This document shows, in pieces, positions 16,923 through 26,249 of a stretch of 64,000 bases of DNA. The position numbers and the translations under genes were made by a program. Position 1 is the first letter of the stretch; each line of letters begins with the position of its first letter. This stretch comes from Flavobacteriales bacterium (GTDB taxonomy: Bacteria; Bacteroidota; Bacteroidia; Flavobacteriales_F; PHOS-HE28): the NCBI GenBank assembly GCA_016710015.1, contig JADJLR010000002.1, positions 186,001-250,000 of the forward strand. Direction: 5' to 3'. The notes under the pieces are model-generated. The model worked only from the letters and a program-made list of their open reading frames with translations, made no database searches and was not told the origin of the DNA.

Positions 16923-17660
16923 TCAGATCCAATCATTCAAGGCGTAGTAGCCGATGGCCACGAATTCGCGCAAGCAGGTGATCTCCAGCTTCAAGTAGTT
17001 CCAGAACGTGTAGCGCAGTCCCGGGTCGTTGGATACGTCCGGTGCCCAGGTCTTTCCCCCGATGTTCTGATGCTGGTAATTGAAATCATGGTCCATGGCA
17101 TTCTCCCATGCCGGGGAACCACACACTCGGCCTTCACTCCTGTTCGCCCGCTGGAAGGCACGAACGCTCCGGTACATGTTCTCCGGTGAAGTCACCAAGG
17201 CCACCGGGATGTTCCTCGGGTAATGCTTCCAGAAAGCCAAGGCCTGTTCCCGCGTGTTATCGCCTTCATTCAATGGTGTGATGCGGGAAGGAGCGATACC
17301 ACGCAGCACCAATTCATCGACCATGGCCCCAATGACCTTCGGGTCGCCGGGATGGATGACGGTGATGCGCACAGTGGTATCCGCTTTGGCCAATTCGGCA
17401 GCGTGGTGGAGCCGCAGCAGTTCGGGGCCGGAAGGCATTCCGCTCCCCCCTAGAACAATGATCCGCCCCACAGGTCTGGTACATTCCCCACCGGCCGACC
17501 CCAACCAACGGTGCGCATCGAATGGGATCCGCGTACAGGCGAGTGCGGTAAGTAGAAGTGCGCCTATTCCGAAAACGAACAGGAGTTTCCGTAGCCCATG
17601 CCGGGCGAACCGAACCACCTGACCGGCCAGCATGCCTAGCGTTGGTAACAGATCGCGCAT
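16923..17660 (-). CDS. YdcF/SanA-like DUF218 membrane protein
   Basis: A 245-residue protein with one N-terminal membrane helix (KLLFVFGIGALLLTALACT) and a DUF218 domain. The core strands IIVLGGSGMPSGPELLRLHH, NEGDNTREQALAFWKHY and VALVTSPENMYRSVRAF match the YdcF/ElyC/SanA family, where 'T-R-E-x-A' and 'V-T-S' blocks surround a putative binding pocket. Family members are linked to envelope polysaccharide or peptidoglycan precursor homeostasis; the chemistry is not settled. The single helix places the domain on the periplasmic side. It follows the M48 gene on the same strand with about 40 bases between and a hairpin in the gap. Confidence 0.75.
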   Translation of the reverse strand: MRDLLPTLGMLAGQVVRFARHGLRKLLFVFGIGALLLTALACTRIPFDAHRWLGSAGGECTRPVGRIIVLGGSGMPSGPELLRLHHAAELAKADTTVRITVIHPGDPKVIGAMVDELVLRGIAPSRITPLNEGDNTREQALAFWKHYPRNIPVALVTSPENMYRSVRAFQRANRSEGRVCGSPAWENAMDHDFNYQHQNIGGKTWAPDVSNDPGLRYTFWNYLKLEITCLREFVAIGYYALNDWI

Positions 17661-17674
17661 GCCCGCAAGGTAGA

Positions 17675-17694
17675 GCCCCGATGAATGACGGGGC
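17675..17694 (-). terminator. Hairpin downstream of the M48 gene
   Basis: GCCCCG (17675-17680) pairs with CGGGGC (17689-17694) around an 8-base loop, 7 bases past the M48 stop. The T-tail on the minus strand is weak (TCTACCTT), so it may attenuate rather than end transcription into the YdcF-like gene. Confidence 0.45.
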
Positions 17695-17700
17695 CTATGG

Positions 17701-18501
17701 CTACGGCTTGTAGTACTTCAACGCCTCGGGCATATAGGCCTCCAGATCGTGTACACGGGTCTCATCGCTCGGGTGCGTGCTCAGGATCTCGGGTGGGGCC
17801 GCTCCTCCCCCAGCACTCATCCGCTCCCAGAAGATGGGTGCCTCGCGTGGATCGTATCCGGCCATGGCCATGAAGATGAGTCCCATCTTATCCGCTTCAC
17901 TCTCGTGCTTCCGGCTGTAGGCCAGCATGCCCAACTCGGAGCCGATGCCGAAGCTCTGAAGGAAGAGATCGCCAGCCAAGGAAGGCTTCTGTTGGGTGAG
18001 CACCTCCAAGGTCATGCCCGCACCTTGCACGAGTAACCCATTGCTCATGCGTTCGTTGCCATGTCGTGCGATCGCATGGGCGATCTCGTGCCCCATCACC
18101 ACGGCCAATCCGGCATCACTCTGCGTAACGGGTAGGATCCCCGTGTACACCACCACCTTGCCACCGGGCATGCACCAAGCGTTCACGGTGGGGTCATTCA
18201 CCACGTTGAATTGCCAATCGAATCCGGCGACCCGGTTGGAGGCCGCATTGTCGTTGAGGTAAGTGGTGGCTGCTTGTGCGAGGCGGTTGCCGATGGTGCG
18301 TACCCGCTGCACGTCGGCATTCCCATCCGGCAAGGGTTGGTTCTCGACCAAGAATTGGCCGTATTGCGTATCCGCCATGGCCATCATCTCCCCTTCACCG
18401 ACCAAATTCATCTGCCGCCGCCCGGTGATGGGCACGGTGGCGCAAGCCTCGAGAACGCATAGCGCGATCAAGAAGCCAATGGCTTTCGTTCCTACGCTCA
18501 T
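17701..18501 (-). CDS. M48 family metalloprotease, lipoprotein
   Basis: About 266 residues from MSVGTKAIGFLIALCVLEAC, a lipoprotein signal with a lipobox Cys near residue 20. The zinc motif HEIAHAIARHG lies in the middle, and the downstream KHESEADKMG supplies the third ligand Glu. This is the single-domain M48 type found in the periplasm (relatives of BepA and LoiP), with a role in outer-membrane protein quality control. I chose this start because its ATG overlaps the clpS stop by 4 bases (ATGA) and the signal peptide begins there; a longer frame upstream overlaps clpS deeply and lacks a signal. It is probably co-transcribed with clpS. Confidence 0.87.
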   Translation of the reverse strand: MSVGTKAIGFLIALCVLEACATVPITGRRQMNLVGEGEMMAMADTQYGQFLVENQPLPDGNADVQRVRTIGNRLAQAATTYLNDNAASNRVAGFDWQFNVVNDPTVNAWCMPGGKVVVYTGILPVTQSDAGLAVVMGHEIAHAIARHGNERMSNGLLVQGAGMTLEVLTQQKPSLAGDLFLQSFGIGSELGMLAYSRKHESEADKMGLIFMAMAGYDPREAPIFWERMSAGGGAAPPEILSTHPSDETRVHDLEAYMPEALKYYKP

Positions 18502-18785
18502 TGGATCACGGCTGAAAGTCCACGCTGCTGCAACGCGTGGCACCGTGCATCCAGCTGATCGTATGTACCGCGTTTCACGCTGCACTTGCCGTTGTTGTGT
18601 ACGATCCATGCGCATTGTTCGGCTTGGATCGGATCATGATCACAGACCTCCACGAGCGACCCGATCACGTGATCAAAAGTGTTCACATCGTCGTTGTGCA
18701 ACATGATCTCGCGGACCGGACCGCATTCGAGGAGGACTTCTTCCAGCAGAAGTTCTTCCGGTGAAAAATGTGCGCGTAGGGACAT
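18498..18785 (-). CDS. clpS: ClpS, adaptor of the ClpAP protease
   Basis: A 95-residue protein whose core MLHNDDVNTFDHVIGSLVEV matches ClpS. The Asn-Asp-Asp of the N-end-rule binding pocket is conserved, and HNNGKCSVKRGTYDQLD matches the middle helix region. It delivers proteins with destabilising N-terminal residues to ClpA (or ClpC) for degradation in the cytoplasm. The N-terminal extension FSPEELLLEEVLLEC is acidic and typical of Bacteroidota versions. The 4-base overlap with the M48 gene suggests coupled translation; the 2226-residue protein gene ends 86 bases upstream on the same strand. Confidence 0.92.
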   Translation of the reverse strand: MSLRAHFSPEELLLEEVLLECGPVREIMLHNDDVNTFDHVIGSLVEVCDHDPIQAEQCAWIVHNNGKCSVKRGTYDQLDARCHALQQRGLSAVIQ

Positions 18786-18871
18786 GGGACGAAATTACGA
18801 CGTACGGCCAACTCCACCGAAGCGCGATGTCCCAAAGACCGGACCTTGGCCGGGTGAATTGGACTTTCCGA

Positions 18872-21800
18872 TCAGGGCTTGGCCAGGATCTCCGCACCGA
18901 AGCGCTCCAGCAGGGCCGCAGCTTCCTTCATGGGAATGCGCTTGCCGTTGAGGTAGGCCGTAACGAAGGCATCCTTCACGCCCAGGGTGACCGCTTCGTC
19001 CTTTCGCACTCGGGCTTGCTCGGTGTCGGTGTACCGGCCCGTGGTGTACCTGATCTTGGCGGTTTCGGTGCGTTCGCTGTTGAGCGGTGCGATGTTGAAG
19101 AGCTTGTCCAATGCCACCGGCTTGCTGTACACACCCACCTGCACGGTGTAGAAGAGTCCGGCGATGGTCTCCACCTGCTCGGCCGGTGCTGCACCGGGTA
19201 CATCGTAATAGGATCGTGCATCGGCCTTGGGTATGAATTGGGCAATGACCTCTTCGGCCGTAGCTGGTTCGTTCACGATCGCATCGGTCGCACTTCCCGA
19301 GACGGATGGCTTCGTTGTGGATGTGGTGGTGCCGGTGGTCGGCGAAACGATGATCGGAGCTTGGATGACCGCTGCGGGACGCACTTCTGCCGTACGTGGC
19401 GCAGTCGCAGGCTCAAGGACCGTATTGCCTTCGGTGCGTTGAGATGGCACTGCACCCGAGGTGGACACTGCTGTTGGTGGTGGGGTGATCGCAGCGATCG
19501 TTCCTTGCTCTTCTTGCGCACGCGACTCGCGCATGGCCTCGCCCAATGGGACGCGCACACCATCGCGGTACGCTACTACGAAGGCATCGCGGTAGCCGCG
19601 GTCACGAACCTTGTCCTTGGCTGCTGCTGCTTGATCGAATCCGGTGAACAGACCTGCGGTGTAGCGGATGAACCCATTGCCCGCATGTTCGCCCATCACC
19701 GGGGTCATGTCGCTGAACGCGGTCTCGGAAATGGCTTTTCGGAATGCACCGATCTGCACCTTGAAGACCAACCCTTCTGGCATGCGTGCATCCATGGGGA
19801 TGGGTGCCGGTGCGCGATCGGTAGCTGCACGCAGGGTGAAAATATCGGTGACCAATTGCATCGGGAATGCACTGCCATCGGCAAAGTCCGGCACTTCGGC
19901 GATGGGCCGTGCGACCGGTGCGGATGCACTGCGACCGTCCGTGCCGAAAGGAAGGGTAATGGCCCGTGATCCGGGACGATCACCCGTGCGCGTATCGGCG
20001 TTCTCAACCGATCCGGAGGCATTCGCGGCATCGTTGGCATTCGTTCGATCGGTGGTGGATCCTTCCAACGGTGCACGGTCCGCCAAACCGACCTCACGGG
20101 TCTCGGCGAGCAAGGCCTCGGTACGGCGTGTGCGCATCTCCAAAGCCATGGTCTCGGTGGATCGATCGGCAGGTAAGGCTTGCAACATCACAGCGGCCTG
20201 GCCTTCGTTGATGCCTGCCGCACCGCGAAGCCGTGCAGCGATATTGGTCAATGAATCCGCACGCGACAGCATCACATCGGCACGGGTGCGGAGGACTTCG
20301 CGTTTCACATCGGCTTGTGCTGGGGAGAGGCGACCGGAGAGGCGCTCACGATCGAGGTTGCCGGCTTCGTTCAGCATCACACGTGCCAATTCGCGATCGA
20401 TCCGTGCGCTTTCCTCCGCTTCCGTTGCGGCATCGTATTGCTCCAAGGCACGTGCTTTGGCTTGGAAGTAACGGCTCTCATCGGGGTTGCCAACGACCAA
20501 TGCTTGTTCTTCAGCGCTGAGGTAGTAGTACTTCACCAGGCGATCATGTAGCACCTTGGCCTGTTCGGCATCGCGCCTGCGCAGTTCAAGCACACGTGCT
20601 TCTTCGGCCAAGGCCAGAGAGGCCGTGTGCAACGAGTCGGAGCTGGTGCGTAGTCGCATTGCAAGTACCGCCAGCTCTTCCCGATCGCGCTTCCGCACGG
20701 TGACCAAGCTATCCTCCACCGCGGCGGCACGATCGGCCATTTCCAACGAACGGGCTTCCAGCGATGCACTGGTCTGCACAGCACGTTCCGCGTGGATCGC
20801 AAGCAGATGAGGGTCCAGATCGGGGTCCAGTGCTTCTTGCTTCAGGATCACATTCTCCCCGCGCAGGAAATCCTCGTACCGCTTTACCGGTAGGCGTTCC
20901 TTGGGTGCAAGTGTCGCTTCCGTACGGTTCGCCAATTCGATCGCTTCGGCACGCGCACGTTCCGTGGCTGCTTCATCGTTGTCCGCGGTCAGGGTCCCTC
21001 CTGCCACCGTTGTTTCGGACGCACTGCCGCTACTGGTCTCGGTGTCAGTCCGATCATTCACTTCCGAACCTGCGGATGTGATATCGGGAACCACGGATCC
21101 TTCCGGATCACTATCAACGGTCTTGCGAACGATGGCAACCGCAGGCTCCTCCACGTGCTGGACAACGCGTTCGGTGATCTTCGAATTCGTTATGCTTTGG
21201 CTTGGGATCGTCGCTGTGGCGAGGGCCGGTTCGTCCAGATCCAGTACGCGCCGAGCGATGGCCTCATAGCTCAACGATTCGCCGCGCTGGAATTGATCGC
21301 TCAAGAGATAGGTCTTCACGGTGATCGCCCGGTCGGCTTCACCCAAGGCCTCCAACTCCATTCCGTAGGCGGTGCGCAACAAGCTGTCGCGCATCAGGAT
21401 GTCCTCCGTTCGATCCGCTTTCTTCCGCAAGACCTCGGCTTCCCCGAATCGGCTGCGCGCATCGGCTTGCATGGTCTGTGCCATGAGGACCAAATTCTCG
21501 TCGGGTGCCAAACCCCTTGGGACCAAAAGTTTGTCGATCATCTTCAAACTATCCTTGGCGGTGTTCCATTCTTCCTTCATCAGGAAGGCACTTCGTTGGC
21601 CCAGATCCGCACGGATGATCATGCGTTCATCGATGAGTTTGTCGGCGCTTTTGCGCAGCTTGTCATATTCCTTACGTGGCAGTCCGGGCATGGACGCTTC
21701 GATGGAATCGATCTCCAGATCCAGTTGCTGCATGCGGGCCAGGTCCTTCTCCTTATAGCCCAATGCTTCGTCCACTTTGTTGGACCTGTGTTCCACTTTG

Positions 21801-24800
21801 CTGGCGTAGATCTCCTGCGGATCAGGGACCATGGAAATGAACCGGTCGGTCACGGGATCCTCGCCCGGCGCATAGGCGGTAGTGCGCACCTGACGCTCAA
21901 GACCTGGCGCTTCGATGGGTGCCGTTCTCGTCAACAGAGCTTGATGTTCACGCTGTATCGATGTGGCTTGCTGGATATGCTCTTGACGGATCATCCGCAG
22001 CCGTTCCATCTTTGGCAGAATGACCTCGGCTTGTTGCGGTGCCAATTCCAAGACCGCCGCTTGGCGCACCATTTCACCGCGCAGACTATCGGCGAGCATC
22101 AACTCCAAACCACTTAGCCCATCCGCTTTGGTTTCGCCCTCTTCCAACTGGCTCAGGCGTAGCTTGTCCGCTTCGTAATCCTGAAAGAGCATGGTGACGA
22201 TATCCTCGTCCTTGGTCACTGGATAGAAAGTGACCGGCGATCGTCGCATGTCCACACCCTCGATGGCGAGATCTTCCGTTGGTGCTGTCGTTGCAATGCT
22301 CTTCTGTTCCGTTCGTTCAGCCATTTCGGCTTCCACGTTCTGGAGTTCGACCCGGAGTTGATCGCGGCGCACGATATTCTTCTCAGCCGCCAAGGATTGC
22401 TCCAATTCCGCTTTCTTGTTCGCCAGCAGGAAGTCCTCCATTTCGGGGTCGCCCGTGGAGGTTCCGGAGGAGGTAGTAGCGAGATCCAATGCGTCGTTGC
22501 CCGTCGAACTATCGCTGGTATTCTTCTGTTGTTCGCCACTCGATGTTGCGGGCGCATTGAAAGCAACGTCACTTGTCTCGGCCTCCGATCGCTGCTGTTC
22601 ATCGACCGTGCCTTTGAGAACGTCATTGGTCGCATCATTCGCAGTTCCATCCTTCCGAACGGGATCCGAATTCGATCCATCGCTGACACCCTTCGCCACG
22701 TTCTCTCCATTGGAGGCCAACTCATCTCCATCGGTTCCAAGGGTCGTCGTTCCGGATCCTTGTTGTGCGACTTGCGCAATGGTTCCCGTTTCGGGATCGT
22801 TCTTCGTGGTGGTGTCTGTAGCCAGCACCGAGTCGGTTGCATTCAATGCGTTCGTGGATCCATCGACCCGGTCGGTGCCCTCTTCTGAACGCTCTTGATC
22901 CAGTTCCGTGTTGCCACCACCAGCAACACCACTCGCACTGGCGAGGTCATCAGGATCCCGGGTGGCAGGCACCTCGGCCACATCCGTATAGCGGACGGAC
23001 CCCGGCGTTGGTTCGGTGGCCATTGCGGTGGTCGGACGATTCGCTGCGACGCTTGCATCGCCTGATGCGTCGCGTTGTTGGGCAACGGTGGCCGAGCGTT
23101 GCGCGATCGCATCGGCCGTGCTGGCCAGCTCCCAATTGAATGATCTCGACTCGGACGCTGTCTGGTCGGTGACCACCAAGGCATCGTAGCGCTCGTCCAC
23201 TTGAAGCGAAGCGATCCGTCCCTCCGTACCGGCGATCCGCTGGCCCAGGCCGACCACTTGGTCCTTGCTCATCTCGGTGGCGGCGTTGGGGCGCTGGGCA
23301 ACGGTCAGGTACTGTGTCAGATCATGTTGCCCGCGCATCACGGCGGTCTCGCGTTCCAACTCCTTCGCCTTGTTGAAGGCCCCATCCACTTCTTTCTTGA
23401 GGTAGGACAATTGTTGCTCTTGTTCCGTGATGTCCCGGTCCAGTTCATCCTTACGCGACTTCTTATTGGTCTCGCCGCGCTCTCGCTTCGCACGTGCCAA
23501 TCGATCGGTCAATTCATTTTCTTCGGTTCGCTTGGCATTCGCACTGCTGAAGGCTCGGGCGGCTTCCTTCTCCTGCTCCACAAGTGTGCGTCGTGTTCGT
23601 TCGGCAACGGTCAAGTTGCTCTGCGGACCGGACTTCGCATCGAGTCGTTCTTTGAGTATCCGTAGCTGCGCGGTCATTTCCGCCTTTTGCTGGGCGGCGA
23701 TCGCCTGCTCCAGATCGGTGGTTGCCTTCGCGGCCTCCTTGTGTCGTTGATCGCTTGCCGTTGCTTCGTTCTCCAACTCCTGCCCTGTGCGGAATGCGGC
23801 ACGAGCACGGAGGTTCGCTTCTCGTGAGCGTTGCCGTTCTTTGGCCGCGTTCACCATGATCTCCTTTCGAGCCTCCTCGTCATCGACCCCATCGGCCTTG
23901 GCCACCAAGGCTTCGGATCCCCGAGCGGCACGGTCGGCCTCGGTCGCAGCATCTATGGCCAAACCATAGGCTTGCTTGCTCTGCATGTCAAGATCTGCGG
24001 TCTGTTCCGCTTGTTCCGCAACATCTGCTTTGGCCATTGCCACGGCTTTCGCTTCGGTGATGTCTCCAGAGAACCCGGCTTGCGTGAGTGGATCGTCGGA
24101 GATCGTTCCGGGTTCTTCGGCGATGGCGGCGACCGGTGCTTCCGAAGTGATATCCAACTTGGCGCGGCGCTTGATCTCTTCCATCATCAAGGCCATCATG
24201 TCCTCTTCCAATGGCGTGTCGAAATAGTTGCGGATGGCGAGTTTCTCCAGATCACCTTGGCGACCCAGTTCCAACTCTTGGCGGTACGCGCGCGGTGTGG
24301 TGGTGCGCGGAACATCAACGAGGCCCACATGGGTACGTCCGGATGGACCGCATTCCACCAAATACCTGAACTTGCCACTTCGCGGGAGTGCGAGGATGTA
24401 CGATCCGTTCATGTCCGTGCGCACATCGGCCACCTTTTCCCGGGTGACGGCATCTTCCACCATGATGTGCGCCTTGCGATCGTCGGGATCGAAGGTGCTA
24501 GCGAAGGTCCCTTTCAGCACGGTGATCACAAGCGGTACCTGCGCAGTACTCACACGGTACACGTGCAGTTTGCCTTGTTTGCTATCCCTGCCACTGGCGA
24601 AGCACGCTTCCTTGCTCTCGGCATCGGTCATGTAGAACAACTCGTTATCCGGGGTATTCACCGCGAAATCGAGGTTCACCGGAGGTCCGAAGGTGTCCAG
24701 CCCTTTGTCATAGGCGGAGCGGAACACATCATAACCCCCCATGCTGTTGTGGCCTTTGCTGCTGAAGTAGAAACTCTTGCCATCGGGGTGCAGGAATGCG

Positions 24801-25552
24801 AAATCATCGTCCTGGTCGGTGTTCACATAACCGGCCAATTTGATCGGTGAGGCAAAGCTGCCATCGGGTAGCAACTCGGTGCGGTAGATGTCCCGCCCGG
24901 TCTTGCCATCCTTGCCGTAACTGCTGAAGTAGATGGCTCCACCCTTGCTGGGCAGATACACGAGCGTACGCTCCTTGCTCTTCTTATCCAACGAACTCTT
25001 CAATTCCTCCGGCAACACCACGATGCGACCGCCGATGTCCTCGAGTTCATAGAAGCGGAAGAACTCGGTTTCCTCGGTCTCGACCTTGTTGCGAACAGTG
25101 ATCTCCTTGAGGTTGTTGAGCAACCGAAGCCCGTTGCGGCATTGGTTGTCCAGCGCGGCCACGGAGAAGCCTTCCAACTCCTCTTTGCTCCCCGTTCCTT
25201 GGTAGCGCTGGTAGGCCGCTTGCGCATCCTTGAATTGGTAATTGAGGTGGTAGGCGCGACCCAACCAGTACCAAGCGGCCGGAGGGATCGCGGGATCCTG
25301 CACGGCGAACTTCAGGTGCCCAATGGCCTTGTCCTTGTCGTCGCTGCTGAAGAGGAGACAAGTTCCGAACCGGTAGTTGAGATCACGATCCGAAGGGTTG
25401 AGACTGACGAGTTGGCTGTACAGTGGCAGTGCCTCCAAGTAGCTGTGTTCTTCGAACAAAGCAGCCGCCTTGGAGCGCACTTGTGCATCTCCTTGTGCCA
25501 TGGTGATGACACTGAAAAGCACGCCGAATAGTATGACCGAGAGCCGGGTCAT
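18872..25552 (-). CDS. Giant exported TPR/PD40/coiled-coil protein with two SPOR-like repeats
   Basis: This 2226-residue protein starts with a signal peptide (LSVILFGVLFSVITMAQ). TPR-like helices span about 20-140, WD40-like PD40 repeats about 200-330 (GGAIYFSSYGKDG, DGKSFYFSSKGHNSMGGYDV), and a carboxypeptidase-regulatory-like domain about 345-420. Then comes a very long Ala/Glu/Arg-rich coiled-coil and low-complexity region (about 430-1900). Two C-terminal SPOR-like domains begin near 1922 (VFKVQIGAFRKAIS) and 2134 (FYTVQVGVYSKPV). SPOR domains bind denuded peptidoglycan. The TPR-PD40-regulatory order recalls PorE- and SprF-type envelope proteins, but an OmpA domain is absent, so I infer only a periplasmic scaffold role. 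It lies 43 bases after plsY. Confidence 0.75.
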   Translation of the reverse strand: MTRLSVILFGVLFSVITMAQGDAQVRSKAAALFEEHSYLEALPLYSQLVSLNPSDRDLNYRFGTCLLFSSDDKDKAIGHLKFAVQDPAIPPAAWYWLGRAYHLNYQFKDAQAAYQRYQGTGSKEELEGFSVAALDNQCRNGLRLLNNLKEITVRNKVETEETEFFRFYELEDIGGRIVVLPEELKSSLDKKSKERTLVYLPSKGGAIYFSSYGKDGKTGRDIYRTELLPDGSFASPIKLAGYVNTDQDDDFAFLHPDGKSFYFSSKGHNSMGGYDVFRSAYDKGLDTFGPPVNLDFAVNTPDNELFYMTDAESKEACFASGRDSKQGKLHVYRVSTAQVPLVITVLKGTFASTFDPDDRKAHIMVEDAVTREKVADVRTDMNGSYILALPRSGKFRYLVECGPSGRTHVGLVDVPRTTTPRAYRQELELGRQGDLEKLAIRNYFDTPLEEDMMALMMEEIKRRAKLDITSEAPVAAIAEEPGTISDDPLTQAGFSGDITEAKAVAMAKADVAEQAEQTADLDMQSKQAYGLAIDAATEADRAARGSEALVAKADGVDDEEARKEIMVNAAKERQRSREANLRARAAFRTGQELENEATASDQRHKEAAKATTDLEQAIAAQQKAEMTAQLRILKERLDAKSGPQSNLTVAERTRRTLVEQEKEAARAFSSANAKRTEENELTDRLARAKRERGETNKKSRKDELDRDITEQEQQLSYLKKEVDGAFNKAKELERETAVMRGQHDLTQYLTVAQRPNAATEMSKDQVVGLGQRIAGTEGRIASLQVDERYDALVVTDQTASESRSFNWELASTADAIAQRSATVAQQRDASGDASVAANRPTTAMATEPTPGSVRYTDVAEVPATRDPDDLASASGVAGGGNTELDQERSEEGTDRVDGSTNALNATDSVLATDTTTKNDPETGTIAQVAQQGSGTTTLGTDGDELASNGENVAKGVSDGSNSDPVRKDGTANDATNDVLKGTVDEQQRSEAETSDVAFNAPATSSGEQQKNTSDSSTGNDALDLATTSSGTSTGDPEMEDFLLANKKAELEQSLAAEKNIVRRDQLRVELQNVEAEMAERTEQKSIATTAPTEDLAIEGVDMRRSPVTFYPVTKDEDIVTMLFQDYEADKLRLSQLEEGETKADGLSGLELMLADSLRGEMVRQAAVLELAPQQAEVILPKMERLRMIRQEHIQQATSIQREHQALLTRTAPIEAPGLERQVRTTAYAPGEDPVTDRFISMVPDPQEIYASKVEHRSNKVDEALGYKEKDLARMQQLDLEIDSIEASMPGLPRKEYDKLRKSADKLIDERMIIRADLGQRSAFLMKEEWNTAKDSLKMIDKLLVPRGLAPDENLVLMAQTMQADARSRFGEAEVLRKKADRTEDILMRDSLLRTAYGMELEALGEADRAITVKTYLLSDQFQRGESLSYEAIARRVLDLDEPALATATIPSQSITNSKITERVVQHVEEPAVAIVRKTVDSDPEGSVVPDITSAGSEVNDRTDTETSSGSASETTVAGGTLTADNDEAATERARAEAIELANRTEATLAPKERLPVKRYEDFLRGENVILKQEALDPDLDPHLLAIHAERAVQTSASLEARSLEMADRAAAVEDSLVTVRKRDREELAVLAMRLRTSSDSLHTASLALAEEARVLELRRRDAEQAKVLHDRLVKYYYLSAEEQALVVGNPDESRYFQAKARALEQYDAATEAEESARIDRELARVMLNEAGNLDRERLSGRLSPAQADVKREVLRTRADVMLSRADSLTNIAARLRGAAGINEGQAAVMLQALPADRSTETMALEMRTRRTEALLAETREVGLADRAPLEGSTTDRTNANDAANASGSVENADTRTGDRPGSRAITLPFGTDGRSASAPVARPIAEVPDFADGSAFPMQLVTDIFTLRAATDRAPAPIPMDARMPEGLVFKVQIGAFRKAISETAFSDMTPVMGEHAGNGFIRYTAGLFTGFDQAAAAKDKVRDRGYRDAFVVAYRDGVRVPLGEAMRESRAQEEQGTIAAITPPPTAVSTSGAVPSQRTEGNTVLEPATAPRTAEVRPAAVIQAPIIVSPTTGTTTSTTKPSVSGSATDAIVNEPATAEEVIAQFIPKADARSYYDVPGAAPAEQVETIAGLFYTVQVGVYSKPVALDKLFNIAPLNSERTETAKIRYTTGRYTDTEQARVRKDEAVTLGVKDAFVTAYLNGKRIPMKEAAALLERFGAEILAKP

Positions 25553-25595
25553 TCCTTAGAGTGGGCACTTCTACCGCAAATGCCGGTTCGGGGTT

Positions 25596-26246
25596 TCATG
25601 ATCGATCGTTCCGCATACCTGCGAAGGACATGCGGTTCTCTTGTCCGCGGATCAACCGAATGATATTCTCGCGGTGTGTGAAAAAGACCAAGGCACAGAG
25701 CACGATCGCGAATCCGACCTTGACCGCACTGGGATCCTGAAAGATCAACGCGACCGCGATGGGAAATGCGAGTGCTGCGCAGAGTGAACTCAACGACACA
25801 TACCGTGACAATGCGAAGATCACCGCGAACACCAGTATGCAAATGCCCGCAGCACCCGGATGCACCGCCAGGACCCCACCGAGTGAGGTGGCCACACCCT
25901 TGCCGCCCTTGAAATTCGCGAACACGGGATAGAGATGCCCGATCACCGTAGCCCCTACCAAGGCCATCCGGAACCACATCCACGGACCCGAATCCGCCTC
26001 CAGTTGGGTGAAGTTCGGAAGTATACGCACGGGAAGGAAGCCCTTGAGGATGTCGATGAACAGCACGGGTACCCCTGCCTTCGGCCCGAGGACACGAAAG
26101 GTGTTGGTGGCACCGGCGTTGTGGCTGCCGTGCTCGCGCACGTCCACCCCAAAGAAGGTCTTTCCCCACCACACACTGGTCGGGATGCTCCCGATCAAAT
26201 AGGCGATCACGATCGATGCTATGCCGTACACCCAAGGGAACTCCAT
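25596..26246 (-). CDS. plsY: Acyl-phosphate:glycerol-3-phosphate acyltransferase PlsY
   Basis: A 216-residue integral membrane protein that transfers the acyl group from acyl-phosphate to glycerol-3-phosphate, the first step of phospholipid synthesis. The N-terminal AYLIGSIPTSVWWGKTFF and the loops HGSHNAGATNTFRVLG and FKGGKGVATSLGG are the three conserved PlsY motifs, all intact. The length is standard and several membrane helices are evident. Its ATG lies 3 bases after the stop of the 1498-residue protein, so it is almost certainly co-transcribed with it and with prmA and tpiA. Confidence 0.93.
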   Translation of the reverse strand: MEFPWVYGIASIVIAYLIGSIPTSVWWGKTFFGVDVREHGSHNAGATNTFRVLGPKAGVPVLFIDILKGFLPVRILPNFTQLEADSGPWMWFRMALVGATVIGHLYPVFANFKGGKGVATSLGGVLAVHPGAAGICILVFAVIFALSRYVSLSSLCAALAFPIAVALIFQDPSAVKVGFAIVLCALVFFTHRENIIRLIRGQENRMSFAGMRNDRS

Positions 26247-26249
26247 GGT

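Noticed and set aside
16415..16932. Proline- and glycine-rich frames across the intergenic repeats
   Set aside because: They are produced by the poly-G run and the 52-nt direct repeats; both strands give low-complexity sequence and no domain.
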